From NCBI GenBank assembly GCA_023544605.1, contig JAMJFQ010000021.1, forward strand, positions 1 through 22,789: a stretch of 22,789 nucleotides of DNA, read 5' to 3'. Below, piece after piece: positions 15,079-22,656 of the stretch. Positions within the stretch are counted from its first letter, which is position 1; each line of letters begins with the position of its first letter. A model generated the notes under the pieces. The model ran no database searches, was not told where the DNA came from, and was given only the letters and a program-made list of their open reading frames with translations. The DNA comes from ANME-2 cluster archaeon (GTDB taxonomy: Archaea; Halobacteriota; Methanosarcinia; Methanosarcinales; Methanocomedenaceae). Made by a program: the position numbers and the translations under genes.

Positions 15079-16105
15079 TTATTAAATAGGAGCCGTAGGC
15101 ATTGTCTTCCAGTTCCATCACTTTTTCCCAGAGCGAATAGCACTGGCAATCCACATCTGAGAGTATGGCCAGGTCCTGGCTTATTGAGAAATCCCGCAGT
15201 ACCTGGGCCACTTCCTTATCACACTCCCCGCAATTATGTGGCCCCCGTTTTGAGCCTGCCGCCACCGGATCAGACATGAATATAATATAGGGAAACATAT
15301 CTTTTGCCTTCTTCAGGACAGATACAGCGCTCCAGAGCCAGGGAGGCCGGTAGTCCTTGCGGTTATGAAGTTCTTCAACCAGTGTCCCATTTTGGACATT
15401 GCACAGGTTCAGGGAGATAGTAGAAGCATATGGTACAGTATCTGATATCGATGATAGCATATCATCCACTGATGTCTTCTCTGACAAAAATGGAGGCTTT
15501 AACAGGAGGTATGCTTTGGTTGTAACTCCCACATCAGCAGCCATTTTTGATGCCCTGGTAAAATCATCAAAGGTGAACCCCTTATTAATGCAGTCCTTTC
15601 GTATGGTATCACTGCTGGTCTCAAGTCCCATAGCAATCTCGAACCTGATGTCGTACCTATCAAGCACATTCAGGGTATCGATAAGCCTTTCGTCAGTTAC
15701 AAATTCAGGCCGTGTCTCTGCCACCACCTTTTTCACAGTACCCATCTCGCCTATGGTCTCAAGTATCCGTTTCCTTGCTGGTTGGGATATCTCCTTTTGA
15801 TCAAAGAAACTACCTGAGGTGAATATCTTGATAAGTGACGTTTTCGGGCTGCTTTTAGCTGCTGCATGATCAAGCTGGGCCAGCAGGTCATCATCTAAAG
15901 GAGGTGAATCTGCGCTGTCATTGATATAGCCGCACATTGTACAGCCATCTCCCATACCCCAGTAACATCCAGTAGTGCAAAAAATAATGGTCAGTGAATC
16001 AACAGGTTTACCATCCAGCAGGTCGCTCCCGGGCCATACAGCCGTGGGTCTATCAACAGGGCGTGCTTTTTTTTTTCTTGATGCAGTATTTTGGGTAAGG
16101 GTCAT
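15074..16105 (-). CDS. raSEA: Archaeosine biosynthesis radical SAM enzyme RaSEA
   Basis: 343 aa, the usual size. RaSEA works with ArcS: ArcS attaches lysine to preQ0 at position 15 of archaeal tRNAs, and RaSEA then cleaves the lysine adduct to leave archaeosine (established for the family). The iron-sulfur region FCTTGCYWGMGDGCTMCGY carries Cys43, Cys47, Cys55 and Cys58. A typical radical SAM barrel follows (KIFTSGSFFD, VVAETRPEF, FEIAMGLETSS). A C-terminal Cys-containing part (HNCGECDKE, DVDCQCYSLW) is also characteristic. No arcS is visible in the window. Two oddities: a near-perfect repeat of CTTACCCAAA spans the start codon, and a run of ten A encodes part of the SRKKKA segment at residues 9-14, a possible slippage site. 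The start is ATG 16105. Confidence 0.92.
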   Translation of the reverse strand: MTLTQNTASRKKKARPVDRPTAVWPGSDLLDGKPVDSLTIIFCTTGCYWGMGDGCTMCGYINDSADSPPLDDDLLAQLDHAAAKSSPKTSLIKIFTSGSFFDQKEISQPARKRILETIGEMGTVKKVVAETRPEFVTDERLIDTLNVLDRYDIRFEIAMGLETSSDTIRKDCINKGFTFDDFTRASKMAADVGVTTKAYLLLKPPFLSEKTSVDDMLSSISDTVPYASTISLNLCNVQNGTLVEELHNRKDYRPPWLWSAVSVLKKAKDMFPYIIFMSDPVAAGSKRGPHNCGECDKEVAQVLRDFSISQDLAILSDVDCQCYSLWEKVMELEDNAYGSYLIK

Positions 16106-16149
16106 TTGGGTAAGGTTCAGTGAAATAGAAGAGTTTTATCAGATGGGTA

Positions 16150-17229
16150 TTACTTGATATTGGTACCGCAATATGGACAGAGTTTCCAAGACGATTCCAG
16201 TTCTGCCTCACATTTTGAACATTGATCATGGACTAAACTCTTTCCACATTCGGGGCAGAGTTTCCAATTAGGTTTAACAACTTTTTTGCAGGCTGGACAT
16301 GTCGTATTATCTGCTGCTGCCCCGTCAACCGACTTAAGAATGGGTTCTAAAACGTCAAGTAATAGTCTGGCTTCAATGGCGATGGTAGCGTCTGTATCCG
16401 GAGAAGTATTCTGCCGGAGTTTGTCTGCAGTCTTCTCCAGGACGTTATAGTGATTATCATGTATCCATGTAAGCAGGTTTTTATTATCTGTGATCATTCC
16501 GTAGATATTCCTGATGGATCTATACTTTAACATTACATTATTGCTGTCAATGTTGTCAGATGCTCTCTCAAACAGGATCATTTTTGATATGAAACCCTGA
16601 TCATGCTGAATTTGTTTATCCCTTTCCATCATCAATTCGATAAGTTTGTTCTTATCAGCAATTTCGTACCGGTCATCAAGTGAATCTATGAAATCAATAA
16701 TATCCCCTTCAGAGGGATTGATAAAGTTTTTCAGGAATGCATCCATTTCGTTTTGCATTTCTTGTTTACTGAATTTAAGTTTCTGGCTTTCAATCTTTTT
16801 AAGTTTCTTTTGTGCAGTCTTTAAATCAACCGAGATGTCAGCAAGTTTCAGGTATTTATTCTGAATGTCCAGGATAAATAAATTCAGCTCTTCAACCTCT
16901 GGTGTGGGATAATGCGAAACATTCTCCAGACTTTCCTGTAATTCGTCCAGCTGTTCTTTACGATTTTTTTGCTGGTCAATAATAAAATGGATATTTTGCT
17001 TGAGTTCTGACTCATCCTGTTCAACCCCCATATTTGTCAACATTTCTGAGAGCTTTCCAATATCTTCGTCAGTGGGGTCTTTCAGGTTTTGTATGAAAGT
17101 ATTGACCTCGTTTTCCTTTACTCTACTGGCAAAATTCTTTCGATACATATCTGCCATTTCAATTAATTCCGAAGCTTCACTTTCATTCAATGAAAGTATA
17201 TCCAGTGCTTTTTGATCTTTTACAAGCAT
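16150..17229 (-). CDS. Coiled-coil protein with C-terminal double zinc ribbon
   Basis: 359 aa from ATG 17229 (a GTG at 17235 adds two residues). About the first 300 residues are strongly charged and helical, with long stretches likely to form coiled coils (for example around DLKTAQKKLKKIESQKLKF). The last 50 residues hold four CxxC knuckles, CPAC, CPEC, CSKC and CPYC, with an internal echo (WKLCPECG and WKLCPYCG): a double zinc ribbon. There is no membrane segment and I recognise no enzymatic motif. Two similar segments, NTFIQNLKDPTDEDIGKL and DAFLKNFINPSEGDIIDF, suggest an internal duplication of the helical part. It starts 20 bp after the GMP synthase stop on the same strand and is probably cotranscribed, though a functional link is not evident. 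Confidence 0.8.
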   Translation of the reverse strand: MLVKDQKALDILSLNESEASELIEMADMYRKNFASRVKENEVNTFIQNLKDPTDEDIGKLSEMLTNMGVEQDESELKQNIHFIIDQQKNRKEQLDELQESLENVSHYPTPEVEELNLFILDIQNKYLKLADISVDLKTAQKKLKKIESQKLKFSKQEMQNEMDAFLKNFINPSEGDIIDFIDSLDDRYEIADKNKLIELMMERDKQIQHDQGFISKMILFERASDNIDSNNVMLKYRSIRNIYGMITDNKNLLTWIHDNHYNVLEKTADKLRQNTSPDTDATIAIEARLLLDVLEPILKSVDGAAADNTTCPACKKVVKPNWKLCPECGKSLVHDQCSKCEAELESSWKLCPYCGTNIK

Positions 17230-17249
17230 GGTCACATGTTCGTTTATTG

Positions 17250-18164
17250 TTATTCGAATTCTATTGTTGCCGGGGGTTTGGGTGTGATATCGTACAATAC
17301 CCTGGCCACACCAGGAATTTCACCTGTAATTCGTCTCTCTATCTTTTTAAGGGTATCCCAGGGCAGTTCAACAGGTCCGGCGGTCATCCCGTCCCTGGAT
17401 TCTACTGCCCGCACTGCAATGATCCACCCATGTATCCTCTGGTCACCTTTGACCCCTGTTCCTTTTCCCAGCAGAGCGGCAAATGTTTGCCATGGCCCGA
17501 ACTGCTCAAGTAATTCTTCTTCGACTATGGCATTTGCAGCTCTTACAGCGTCGACTTTTTCTTGAGTGACCTCACCAATTATCCTCACAGACAGACCCGG
17601 CCCCGGGAACGGCATTCGTTCTGATATCTCCTCAGGCAGTTCAAGGGCACGCGCAACCTCTCTGACTTCATCTTTATACAGGTCAGATATGGGTTCGATT
17701 ATATCGTCAAAGTCTATTACTAAAGGCAGACCACCCACATTATGGTGTGATTTGATGCCACCTTCTGATTCTATCCTGTCAGGGTAGATCGTACCCTGGA
17801 TAAGGTATCGTGCATTAATTTTTTTAGCACTTTCTTCAAATACCCTGATAAAAGTTTCACCTACAGCTTTGCGCTTTTCTTCCGGATCGGTAAGACCTTT
17901 CAGGGCGCCCAGGAACCTGTCACCCGCTTCGATGGTCTGCAGGTTCATATATCCGAACACTTCCTTGATACGCTTGGACTCACCTTTTCGCATCAGCCCG
18001 GTGTCAATGTATATTGGGATGAGCAAATCATCAATTGCCTTGTTTGCAAGAACTGCACATACTGAACTGTCCACACCACCCGAAAGTGCTATAATGGTAG
18101 GTCCTTTTAGTGTATCTTTTAATGTATTCACTGTTTTTTCTATGAAAGGTTCGACCTTCACCAT
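17250..18164 (-). CDS. guaAb: GMP synthase subunit B (ATP pyrophosphatase)
   Basis: 304 aa. In archaea GMP synthase is split; this subunit adenylates XMP and accepts ammonia from the separate glutaminase subunit (guaAa), which is not in the window. Seen here are the PP-loop SGGVDSS (28-34), DTGLMRKGE, SHHNVGGLP and PFPGPGL, and the ending DITPKPPATIEFE that is nearly invariant in the family. I chose ATG 18164 (MVKVEPFIEK) over ATG 18188: a TATA box at 18201-18210 puts the transcript start near 18180, and GATGAGG lies just upstream of 18164. It is followed closely by the zinc-ribbon gene. Confidence 0.96.
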   Translation of the reverse strand: MVKVEPFIEKTVNTLKDTLKGPTIIALSGGVDSSVCAVLANKAIDDLLIPIYIDTGLMRKGESKRIKEVFGYMNLQTIEAGDRFLGALKGLTDPEEKRKAVGETFIRVFEESAKKINARYLIQGTIYPDRIESEGGIKSHHNVGGLPLVIDFDDIIEPISDLYKDEVREVARALELPEEISERMPFPGPGLSVRIIGEVTQEKVDAVRAANAIVEEELLEQFGPWQTFAALLGKGTGVKGDQRIHGWIIAVRAVESRDGMTAGPVELPWDTLKKIERRITGEIPGVARVLYDITPKPPATIEFE

Positions 18165-18200
18165 CAACCTCATCCCTTTATAGTTCAATAAATATTTTTT

Positions 18201-18210
18201 ATATATAAAT
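18201..18210 (-). promoter_or_regulatory. TATA box of the GMP synthase gene
   Basis: ATTTATATAT on the minus strand lies about 41 bp before ATG 18164. With 25-bp spacing it predicts a short leader containing the GATGAGG ribosome site. The 18165-18394 spacer also holds the promoter of the divergent winged-helix gene and a weak, partial match to the 61-bp repeat palindrome (18341-18360). Confidence 0.55.
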
Positions 18211-18394
18211 ATTACTATGGTCTTTACTAATGTAGCCGATTACAACTTAAAACCATATGAGATACAATATATGTTTGCTTATATTTAAAATAACTCAATC
18301 AATATCAAAATAACTAAATACTTTCATTTTTTCTTGTATTACATAACGTATAACTTTGTGTTAATAAGATCAGTGCTGAATCTGGGGTTAATTC

Positions 18395-18685
18395 ATGTTG
18401 ACCGATAGAGTAGAAACTGAATTGGAATTATTGGAGCGGCATATCATCATATTGAATACTGTCATCCAAAAGGGTCCTATAGGGATCATGAAACTATCAG
18501 AGGAGACCGGTATACCCAACCACAGGGTCCGCTATTCTCTTCGTGTACTTGAGCAAGAAAGGTTGATCGCCCCCTCTACACATGGTGCAGTGGCCACAGA
18601 TGAGGCCATGGATTTCATGAATGAGATAGAGTCATTTATTATGCGCTTGAGGGAAAAAATTGATGATATCAATCGAACAACATAA
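18395..18685 (+). CDS. Small winged-helix DNA-binding protein
   Basis: 96 aa. Residues 15-65 form a winged helix: IILNTVIQKGPIGIMKLSEETGIPNHRVRYSLRVLEQERLI, with the recognition helix around PNHRVRYSLRVLE and a wing (APSTHGAVATDEA). A C-terminal helix (MDFMNEIESFIMRLREKIDDI) could mediate dimerisation. It resembles short archaeal transcription regulators, but I cannot assign a specific family or target. ATG 18395 follows GGGGT at usable spacing. It is divergent from the GMP synthase gene, so it might regulate that promoter, but there is no direct sign of this. Confidence 0.8.
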   Translation: MLTDRVETELELLERHIIILNTVIQKGPIGIMKLSEETGIPNHRVRYSLRVLEQERLIAPSTHGAVATDEAMDFMNEIESFIMRLREKIDDINRTT

Positions 18686-19024
18686 ATAATGCGAAAATTT
18701 TTATGAACATTTTATTTTAAAAAAGCATACAATAGGAAATATATTTTTTATAGAATAACGCCCTACAGCCCCCAATCCAGACTTATGTCTGACATCTCGG
18801 CAAACGATTGACTAACATTTGGCGAAATAGCTTAAGTATTATTTCAATTTCGTCTCATTTAGGAAAAATATGTTTTTCAAAACAGGCATTAATTTCTATT
18901 AATAATGATATTATGTTGGTGAATTTACCCAGGATGGTAATGTTTTTATAGGGGATTTCTTAGAGCTAATGGTAAGCACGTATTACTAGCGTCAAACCAT
19001 ACATATAGCGGAAGTGATAATGCA
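18686..19024. other. Gene-free spacer before the 111-aa gene
   Basis: 339 bp, A/T-rich, with no coding frame that I would support. It holds a small hairpin, CAGAC-TTAT-GTCTG (18778-18791). A TATA-like TTTTTATAGG (about 18943-18952) lies some 75 bp before the next start codon and predicts a leader of about 50 nt. I see no tRNA, C/D-box or other RNA signature. Confidence 0.5.
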
Positions 19025-19360
19025 ATGTTGACAAAAAAAAGGTTTAAAGATACCCAACCCTTAAAGGACTATACCCACATGAAGCGTCTTGCAGGCAGGC
19101 TGGGCCAGATCTTCCCGGAATACGAAATCATTCCAAAACCCAATGGTTATGAGATAGATATCAAAAGTAATAACCTGAGATACAAACGGGTAAAGATGCA
19201 ACGGATCAAGACCAGCAATAACCACGAGACCGGTTACAGGCTCAGTATACCCGAAAAAGGCCGTTCTTTTGACTGTGGCCGAATGCCTGAACTAAAGAAT
19301 GCAGAACTACTAAAGAAAGCATTAAGCCTTGAAATCAAGGTTATTGACGGCAGCTGGTAA
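19025..19360 (+). CDS. Small basic protein of unknown function
   Basis: 111 aa. I do not recognise a family. The first 60 residues are basic (KKRFKD, MKRLAGRL, RYKRVKMQRIK), with a pattern GYEIDIKSNNLRYKRVKMQ that looks like paired beta strands; the last third is helical. There are no membrane segments or cysteine pairs (a single Cys in DCGRM). Nucleic-acid binding is conceivable from charge alone. ATG 19025 follows GGAAGTGAT. The gene ends 46 bp before the dihydropteroate synthase-like gene on the same strand, so the two may share a transcript. It is probably real because it has a ribosome site, a plausible TATA box and no stronger frame opposite. Confidence 0.6.
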   Translation: MLTKKRFKDTQPLKDYTHMKRLAGRLGQIFPEYEIIPKPNGYEIDIKSNNLRYKRVKMQRIKTSNNHETGYRLSIPEKGRSFDCGRMPELKNAELLKKALSLEIKVIDGSW

Positions 19361-19406
19361 AAACAATATAACAAACTTTTTTGCATGTAATACAAATCAT
19401 GTAAAC

Positions 19407-20885
19407 ATGCAAATATTGGTAGTGACGGGTAGAAAGGCGGCTGATATTGTCAATCTTGCTATTGGCGATATGGCAGATATCCTGGTGCTGGACATTGATG
19501 TTGCTGCGTTCACTACCCCTTCACGCCTGGAAAGATCCATACCATACAAGAATTTTGACCTGATAATCATCCCCGGACTGGTTTCGGCTGATTTTTCCCA
19601 CCTTGAAGAACAGTTGGACACTCCCATCCGGTTGGGTCCGAAAAATGCTGTTGATTTGGGATTGGTATTGTCATCATTGGATGATATCGAACTATCTACT
19701 TCCGTGCCTGCCTGTGAAATGCTCCACCTGATGCAGCATGAGGCCGCCATATCGGCACTCAATGATATCGAGGAGACTGCAACGTCTGCATTCTTGCTCA
19801 AAAACCTGAAAATTGGCGGAGGGTCTATCATGAAAGTGATGGCAGAGGTGGTTGATGCCACGTCCTTGCCTGGGGATGCACTTATTGAAAGGATTGTCCT
19901 TTTCCAGGCTAAAGGTGCAGACATCATTGACCTGGGGGTTGGAATGGCTGCCACCCCCACGGAGGTAGAGCACACAGTCGAGATGGCCAGGAGAGCAGCG
20001 GTGGTCCCATTGAGTATTGACACCCTGGACCCACAGTTAATAATGGCAGCAGTGGGTTCGGGCGTGGATATGGTGCTCAGTCTGAACTCCAGCAATATGG
20101 AGGGCGTGGGGCCCGCAATCGCACGGGAGGGGCTGGCGGCAGTGGTGATCCCGGACAGCGGCAAGGGGTTTGACAGCCTTACGGCAAATATCAAATGGGC
20201 ACAGGAATTGGGCATATCCAGGATACTTGCTGACCCGGTATTGGACCCGCCCGGTCAGGGAATGGTTGATTCCTTGGTACGGTATAAGCAATGCAGGGAT
20301 ATGCTGCCAGAAATCCCTCTGTTCTTTGGCGTGGGCAACGTCACCGAGCTAATGGATGCTGATTCGGTGGGTGTGAATGCACTGCTCGCCGCCATTAGCT
20401 GGGAAGTTGGTGCAGACGTACTGTTCACTCCGGAATATAGCGACAAGGCCAGGGGAAGCATATCTGAACTGAAAAGTGCAGCCCAGATGATGGCGCTGGC
20501 CGAACAGCGTGCCAGTCCGCCGAAGGACCTGGGGATTGACCTGTTGTTGCTCAAGGAAAAGAGGTTCAGGTTATTTGATATGGTTCCGGAGGAGTTCATA
20601 CAGGCCGAGGACAGCTACCAGTGGACCCGGGACCCTGCAGGCAGTTTTAGCATAAATATCAGTAGAAGTACGGTAAAGGACGGGGTTGTGGAGAATGGCA
20701 GGATAATTGCACGGCATACTAAATATACCATTGTGGGGGACAGTGCAAAAGAAATACTTGACACTGCCATTGATATGGGGCTGGTCTCAAGGCTGGACCA
20801 TGCAGCATATCTGGGTAAGGAATTGATGCGGGCGGAACTGGCGCTTAAGTTGGGGCGCAGTTTTGTGCAGGATGATGAGTTCTGA
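19407..20885 (+). CDS. Dihydropteroate synthase-like protein (archaeal family)
   Basis: 492 aa from ATG 19407 (MQILVVTGRKAADIV). An ATG at 19329 lies in the previous gene and would add residues unlike the family. It is the long archaeal protein related to dihydropteroate synthase (TIGR00284-type): an N-terminal Rossmann-like part (1-135), a central pterin-binding TIM-barrel-like part (SIMKVMAEVVDA, GADIIDLGVGM, PLSIDTLDP, GVDMVLSLN, ILADPVLDPPGQG, FFGVGNVTELMDADSVG), and a C-terminal domain. In methane archaea it may act in tetrahydromethanopterin or another pterin pathway, but this is inference; the reaction of this long family is not established to my knowledge. It is convergent with the next gene, 23 bp away. 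Confidence 0.87.
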   Translation: MQILVVTGRKAADIVNLAIGDMADILVLDIDVAAFTTPSRLERSIPYKNFDLIIIPGLVSADFSHLEEQLDTPIRLGPKNAVDLGLVLSSLDDIELSTSVPACEMLHLMQHEAAISALNDIEETATSAFLLKNLKIGGGSIMKVMAEVVDATSLPGDALIERIVLFQAKGADIIDLGVGMAATPTEVEHTVEMARRAAVVPLSIDTLDPQLIMAAVGSGVDMVLSLNSSNMEGVGPAIAREGLAAVVIPDSGKGFDSLTANIKWAQELGISRILADPVLDPPGQGMVDSLVRYKQCRDMLPEIPLFFGVGNVTELMDADSVGVNALLAAISWEVGADVLFTPEYSDKARGSISELKSAAQMMALAEQRASPPKDLGIDLLLLKEKRFRLFDMVPEEFIQAEDSYQWTRDPAGSFSINISRSTVKDGVVENGRIIARHTKYTIVGDSAKEILDTAIDMGLVSRLDHAAYLGKELMRAELALKLGRSFVQDDEF

Positions 20886-20908
20886 TACCGGGACTTAAGT
20901 GCTTTGTA

Positions 20909-21316
20909 CTATTTAAAAAGATACTTTTTCTCAGGTACTTCCCGGACAACAAAATCCCCATACTCCTCTTCAAGCATAAAAAGGGTAATTGTCTTTCGTC
21001 CTTCCTTTTCCCGGGTATATAATATCTGCCCCCCCGTTTCAAGATACTGGGAATAAATGCTGTCAAATTCCTCACGCTCTGGCTCCTTGAGTTCGAGGTG
21101 CACTGTGCGGTCACGCATCTGGTCATACACAATCAATGTGTCCGCTTCCCTTACCCTTTTGAGTTCTTCTATGATAGTGGGATTGGTGGAATCATCGATG
21201 TGTACATTTTTTTTAAGCTTGGGGGACCAGCCTAAGGTGCGATTTTCAAGATTCAGGACCGTGATGGGTGTCCATTCTCCATGTTCTGGTCTGTAGGGTC
21301 TGTCAATTTTGTTCAA
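20909..21316 (-). CDS. Conserved-looking small protein of unknown function, TTG start
   Basis: 135 aa. I recognise no family. The only usable upstream start is TTG 21316 (an in-frame TAA lies five codons before it). The protein is soluble and rich in charged residues, with an alpha/beta pattern: PITVLNLENRTLGWSP, then DADTLIVYDQ-like strand (EADTLIVYDQMRDRTVHLEL) and GGQILYTREKEGRKTITLFMLEE. It ends in KKYLFK. The absence of a good ribosome site makes the exact start uncertain. It is convergent with the dihydropteroate synthase-like gene and divergent from marker 11, with a 61-bp repeat between it and marker 11. Codon use looks like its neighbours. Confidence 0.6.
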   Translation of the reverse strand: MNKIDRPYRPEHGEWTPITVLNLENRTLGWSPKLKKNVHIDDSTNPTIIEELKRVREADTLIVYDQMRDRTVHLELKEPEREEFDSIYSQYLETGGQILYTREKEGRKTITLFMLEEEYGDFVVREVPEKKYLFK

Positions 21317-21359
21317 TGTGTACGTATATTAGAACGGTTGATACAAAACAGTTTTTACA

Positions 21360-21420
21360 CAAGAAAATCCTCCCTTCGGTCAGATTAACTTGAGTACACA
21401 AAGTTATACTTTATGTACTA
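21360..21420 (+). repeat. 61-bp two-hairpin intergenic repeat, copy 5
   Basis: Plus orientation. It begins CAAGAAAATCCTCCC, with CAGATT instead of CGGATT in the first hairpin. The second palindrome is GTACACAAAGT-TAT-ACTTTATGTAC. It matches copy 3 at 58 of 61 positions. It lies in the divergent spacer upstream of the marker 11 gene, just before its TATA-like TTTTAAATATC (21449-21459). Confidence 0.93.
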
Positions 21421-21495
21421 AGACAGGAAGAATCTGTTATACATACTCTTTTAAATATCAAGGAATATCTCAAGTTAACATCCGGAGCATCGTAA

Positions 21496-22395
21496 ATGAA
21501 CCTCAATGACCCCTATACGGTAACCTACGCAGGAATATATGCTGTATGCGACCGCGAGAACAGATATGTAGACATCGTTGAGCGATCAAACTGCTATGGT
21601 GGCTCGGCCTGGACAATGCACCACTATGCCAGCAGTCCCCTGATAGAGGATGTACGGTCTGTGGGCAATACGATCCGCTATCGTACAAGGACCGGGGTCG
21701 AACCGCTCAAACTTGAAGCCTCAGTAGCCGCTGCCGGTATAGAATCGGTGGAAGTATCGGGTAGTGAGGTCGCGATCACATACGCGGGACTGGGCGGCGG
21801 GGGTGTAGGTGCTACCGTGTGCCGTGCTAATAGCCGGGGCGTGCTACGCTCAGAAATATCCGAGTCTGGCGGAGGCATGGCCGCAAGGGGCACCATCATA
21901 GTGCCAAGATACGAACGGGTGCTGGTGGGTATAGACGACACAGACAACAAGGAAAAGGGTGCCACCTGGTCCCTGGCCCATAACATTGCATCAGCACTGG
22001 ACCATGATGATGCCAGATACCTGTCACATGCCCTGGTACAATTATTCCCGGCCCCGGCAAAGACCCAGAACTGTGTATCAACCGTACTGGAATTCGCCTG
22101 TTTGAACAATAATGCTAAAATGGGCCTGCTGGAGGGCATCAAATCGGCCCTGGAGCAGTATAGTGTTTCCAGCGAGACCGGTATGGTGGTACTGGATGAT
22201 TTCAATGCTCTCCCACTGGAAGATTATAGTAGGGAATGCAGGAGCAAGATACTTACAAAAGAATATGCTCTTGAGACTGCCCGGTTAAAACAGGTCCAGG
22301 TATGGTTAGATGGCAATGGTATCATAGGAGCTCTGGCTGCCCTGCCCTGGTATGACCGACCCGACCAGTCGGTAATTATAGAAGTGACTGAGTGA
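21496..22395 (+). CDS. Methanogenesis marker protein 11
   Basis: 299 aa. It matches the methanogenesis marker 11 family, present in nearly all organisms with Mcr and related to the TiaS tRNA-agmatinylcytidine synthetase fold. Seen here is VGIDDTDNKEKGATWSLAHN (GIDDTD at 145-150), the metal/nucleotide-binding start of the TiaS-like domain, plus an N-terminal part with RSNCYGGSAWTMHHY and a glycine-rich loop (GLGGGGVGATV). Its biochemical role is not established; its distribution ties it to methane metabolism. ATG 21496 lies behind GGAG with a long spacing. A TATA-like TTTTAAAT at 21449-21456 and a 61-bp repeat upstream make up its control region. Confidence 0.92.
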   Translation: MNLNDPYTVTYAGIYAVCDRENRYVDIVERSNCYGGSAWTMHHYASSPLIEDVRSVGNTIRYRTRTGVEPLKLEASVAAAGIESVEVSGSEVAITYAGLGGGGVGATVCRANSRGVLRSEISESGGGMAARGTIIVPRYERVLVGIDDTDNKEKGATWSLAHNIASALDHDDARYLSHALVQLFPAPAKTQNCVSTVLEFACLNNNAKMGLLEGIKSALEQYSVSSETGMVVLDDFNALPLEDYSRECRSKILTKEYALETARLKQVQVWLDGNGIIGALAALPWYDRPDQSVIIEVTE

Positions 22396-22408
22396 ATTTA
22401 TGGGTCAC

Positions 22409-22440
22409 TGGAATGTGTTGTTTTTACTGACTCCATTCCA
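22409..22440. terminator. Possible stem between convergent genes
   Basis: TGGAATG (22409-22415) and CATTCCA (22434-22440) are 7-bp inverted arms around a T-rich 18-nt loop, between the marker 11 stop and the end of the 68-aa gene. The loop is long, so a terminator role is only possible. Confidence 0.3.
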
Positions 22441-22449
22441 TCCTGGGTA

Positions 22450-22656
22450 CTATAATTCGCGCACGATGTAGACATTTGAGAATGGAATATAGTGTTTCTT
22501 ACCCGCATTTTCTCCTTCAAGGGGGTAAAAAACAATGTACTGCTCTTCATGTTTCACTTCAATTACGTTAGCAGAAGTAATCCAGCTGTCAAATGATACT
22601 TTCCCATCATCACCGTTGTAACGCCTGGATTCGATTAAATATTTCCTTTCACTCAT
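22450..22656 (-). CDS. 68-aa protein of unknown function
   Basis: A small soluble protein with alternating strand-like segments (KYLIESRRYNG, SFDSWITSANVIEVKHEEQYIVFYPLE, HYIPFSNVYIVREL), which suggests a compact beta-barrel of the SH3 or Sm-like kind; this is inference from pattern only. I recognise no family. ATG 22656 follows a good ribosome site, AGGGTGA, at normal spacing, which is the main reason to accept so short a frame. It is convergent with marker 11. The sequence beyond it, up to 22789, is A/T-rich spacer holding its promoter region and nothing else I can identify. Confidence 0.65.
   Translation of the reverse strand: MSERKYLIESRRYNGDDGKVSFDSWITSANVIEVKHEEQYIVFYPLEGENAGKKHYIPFSNVYIVREL

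Noticed and set aside
18778..18791. Small hairpin CAGAC-TTAT-GTCTG in the 18686-19024 spacer as an RNA gene
   Set aside because: A 5-bp stem is too weak on its own, and no promoter, C/D-box or T-tract accompanies it.
19397..20215. Long minus-strand frame opposite the dihydropteroate synthase-like gene (272 codons)
   Set aside because: Antisense to a recognised family member; the translation is Ser/Ile/Pro-rich and matches nothing I know.
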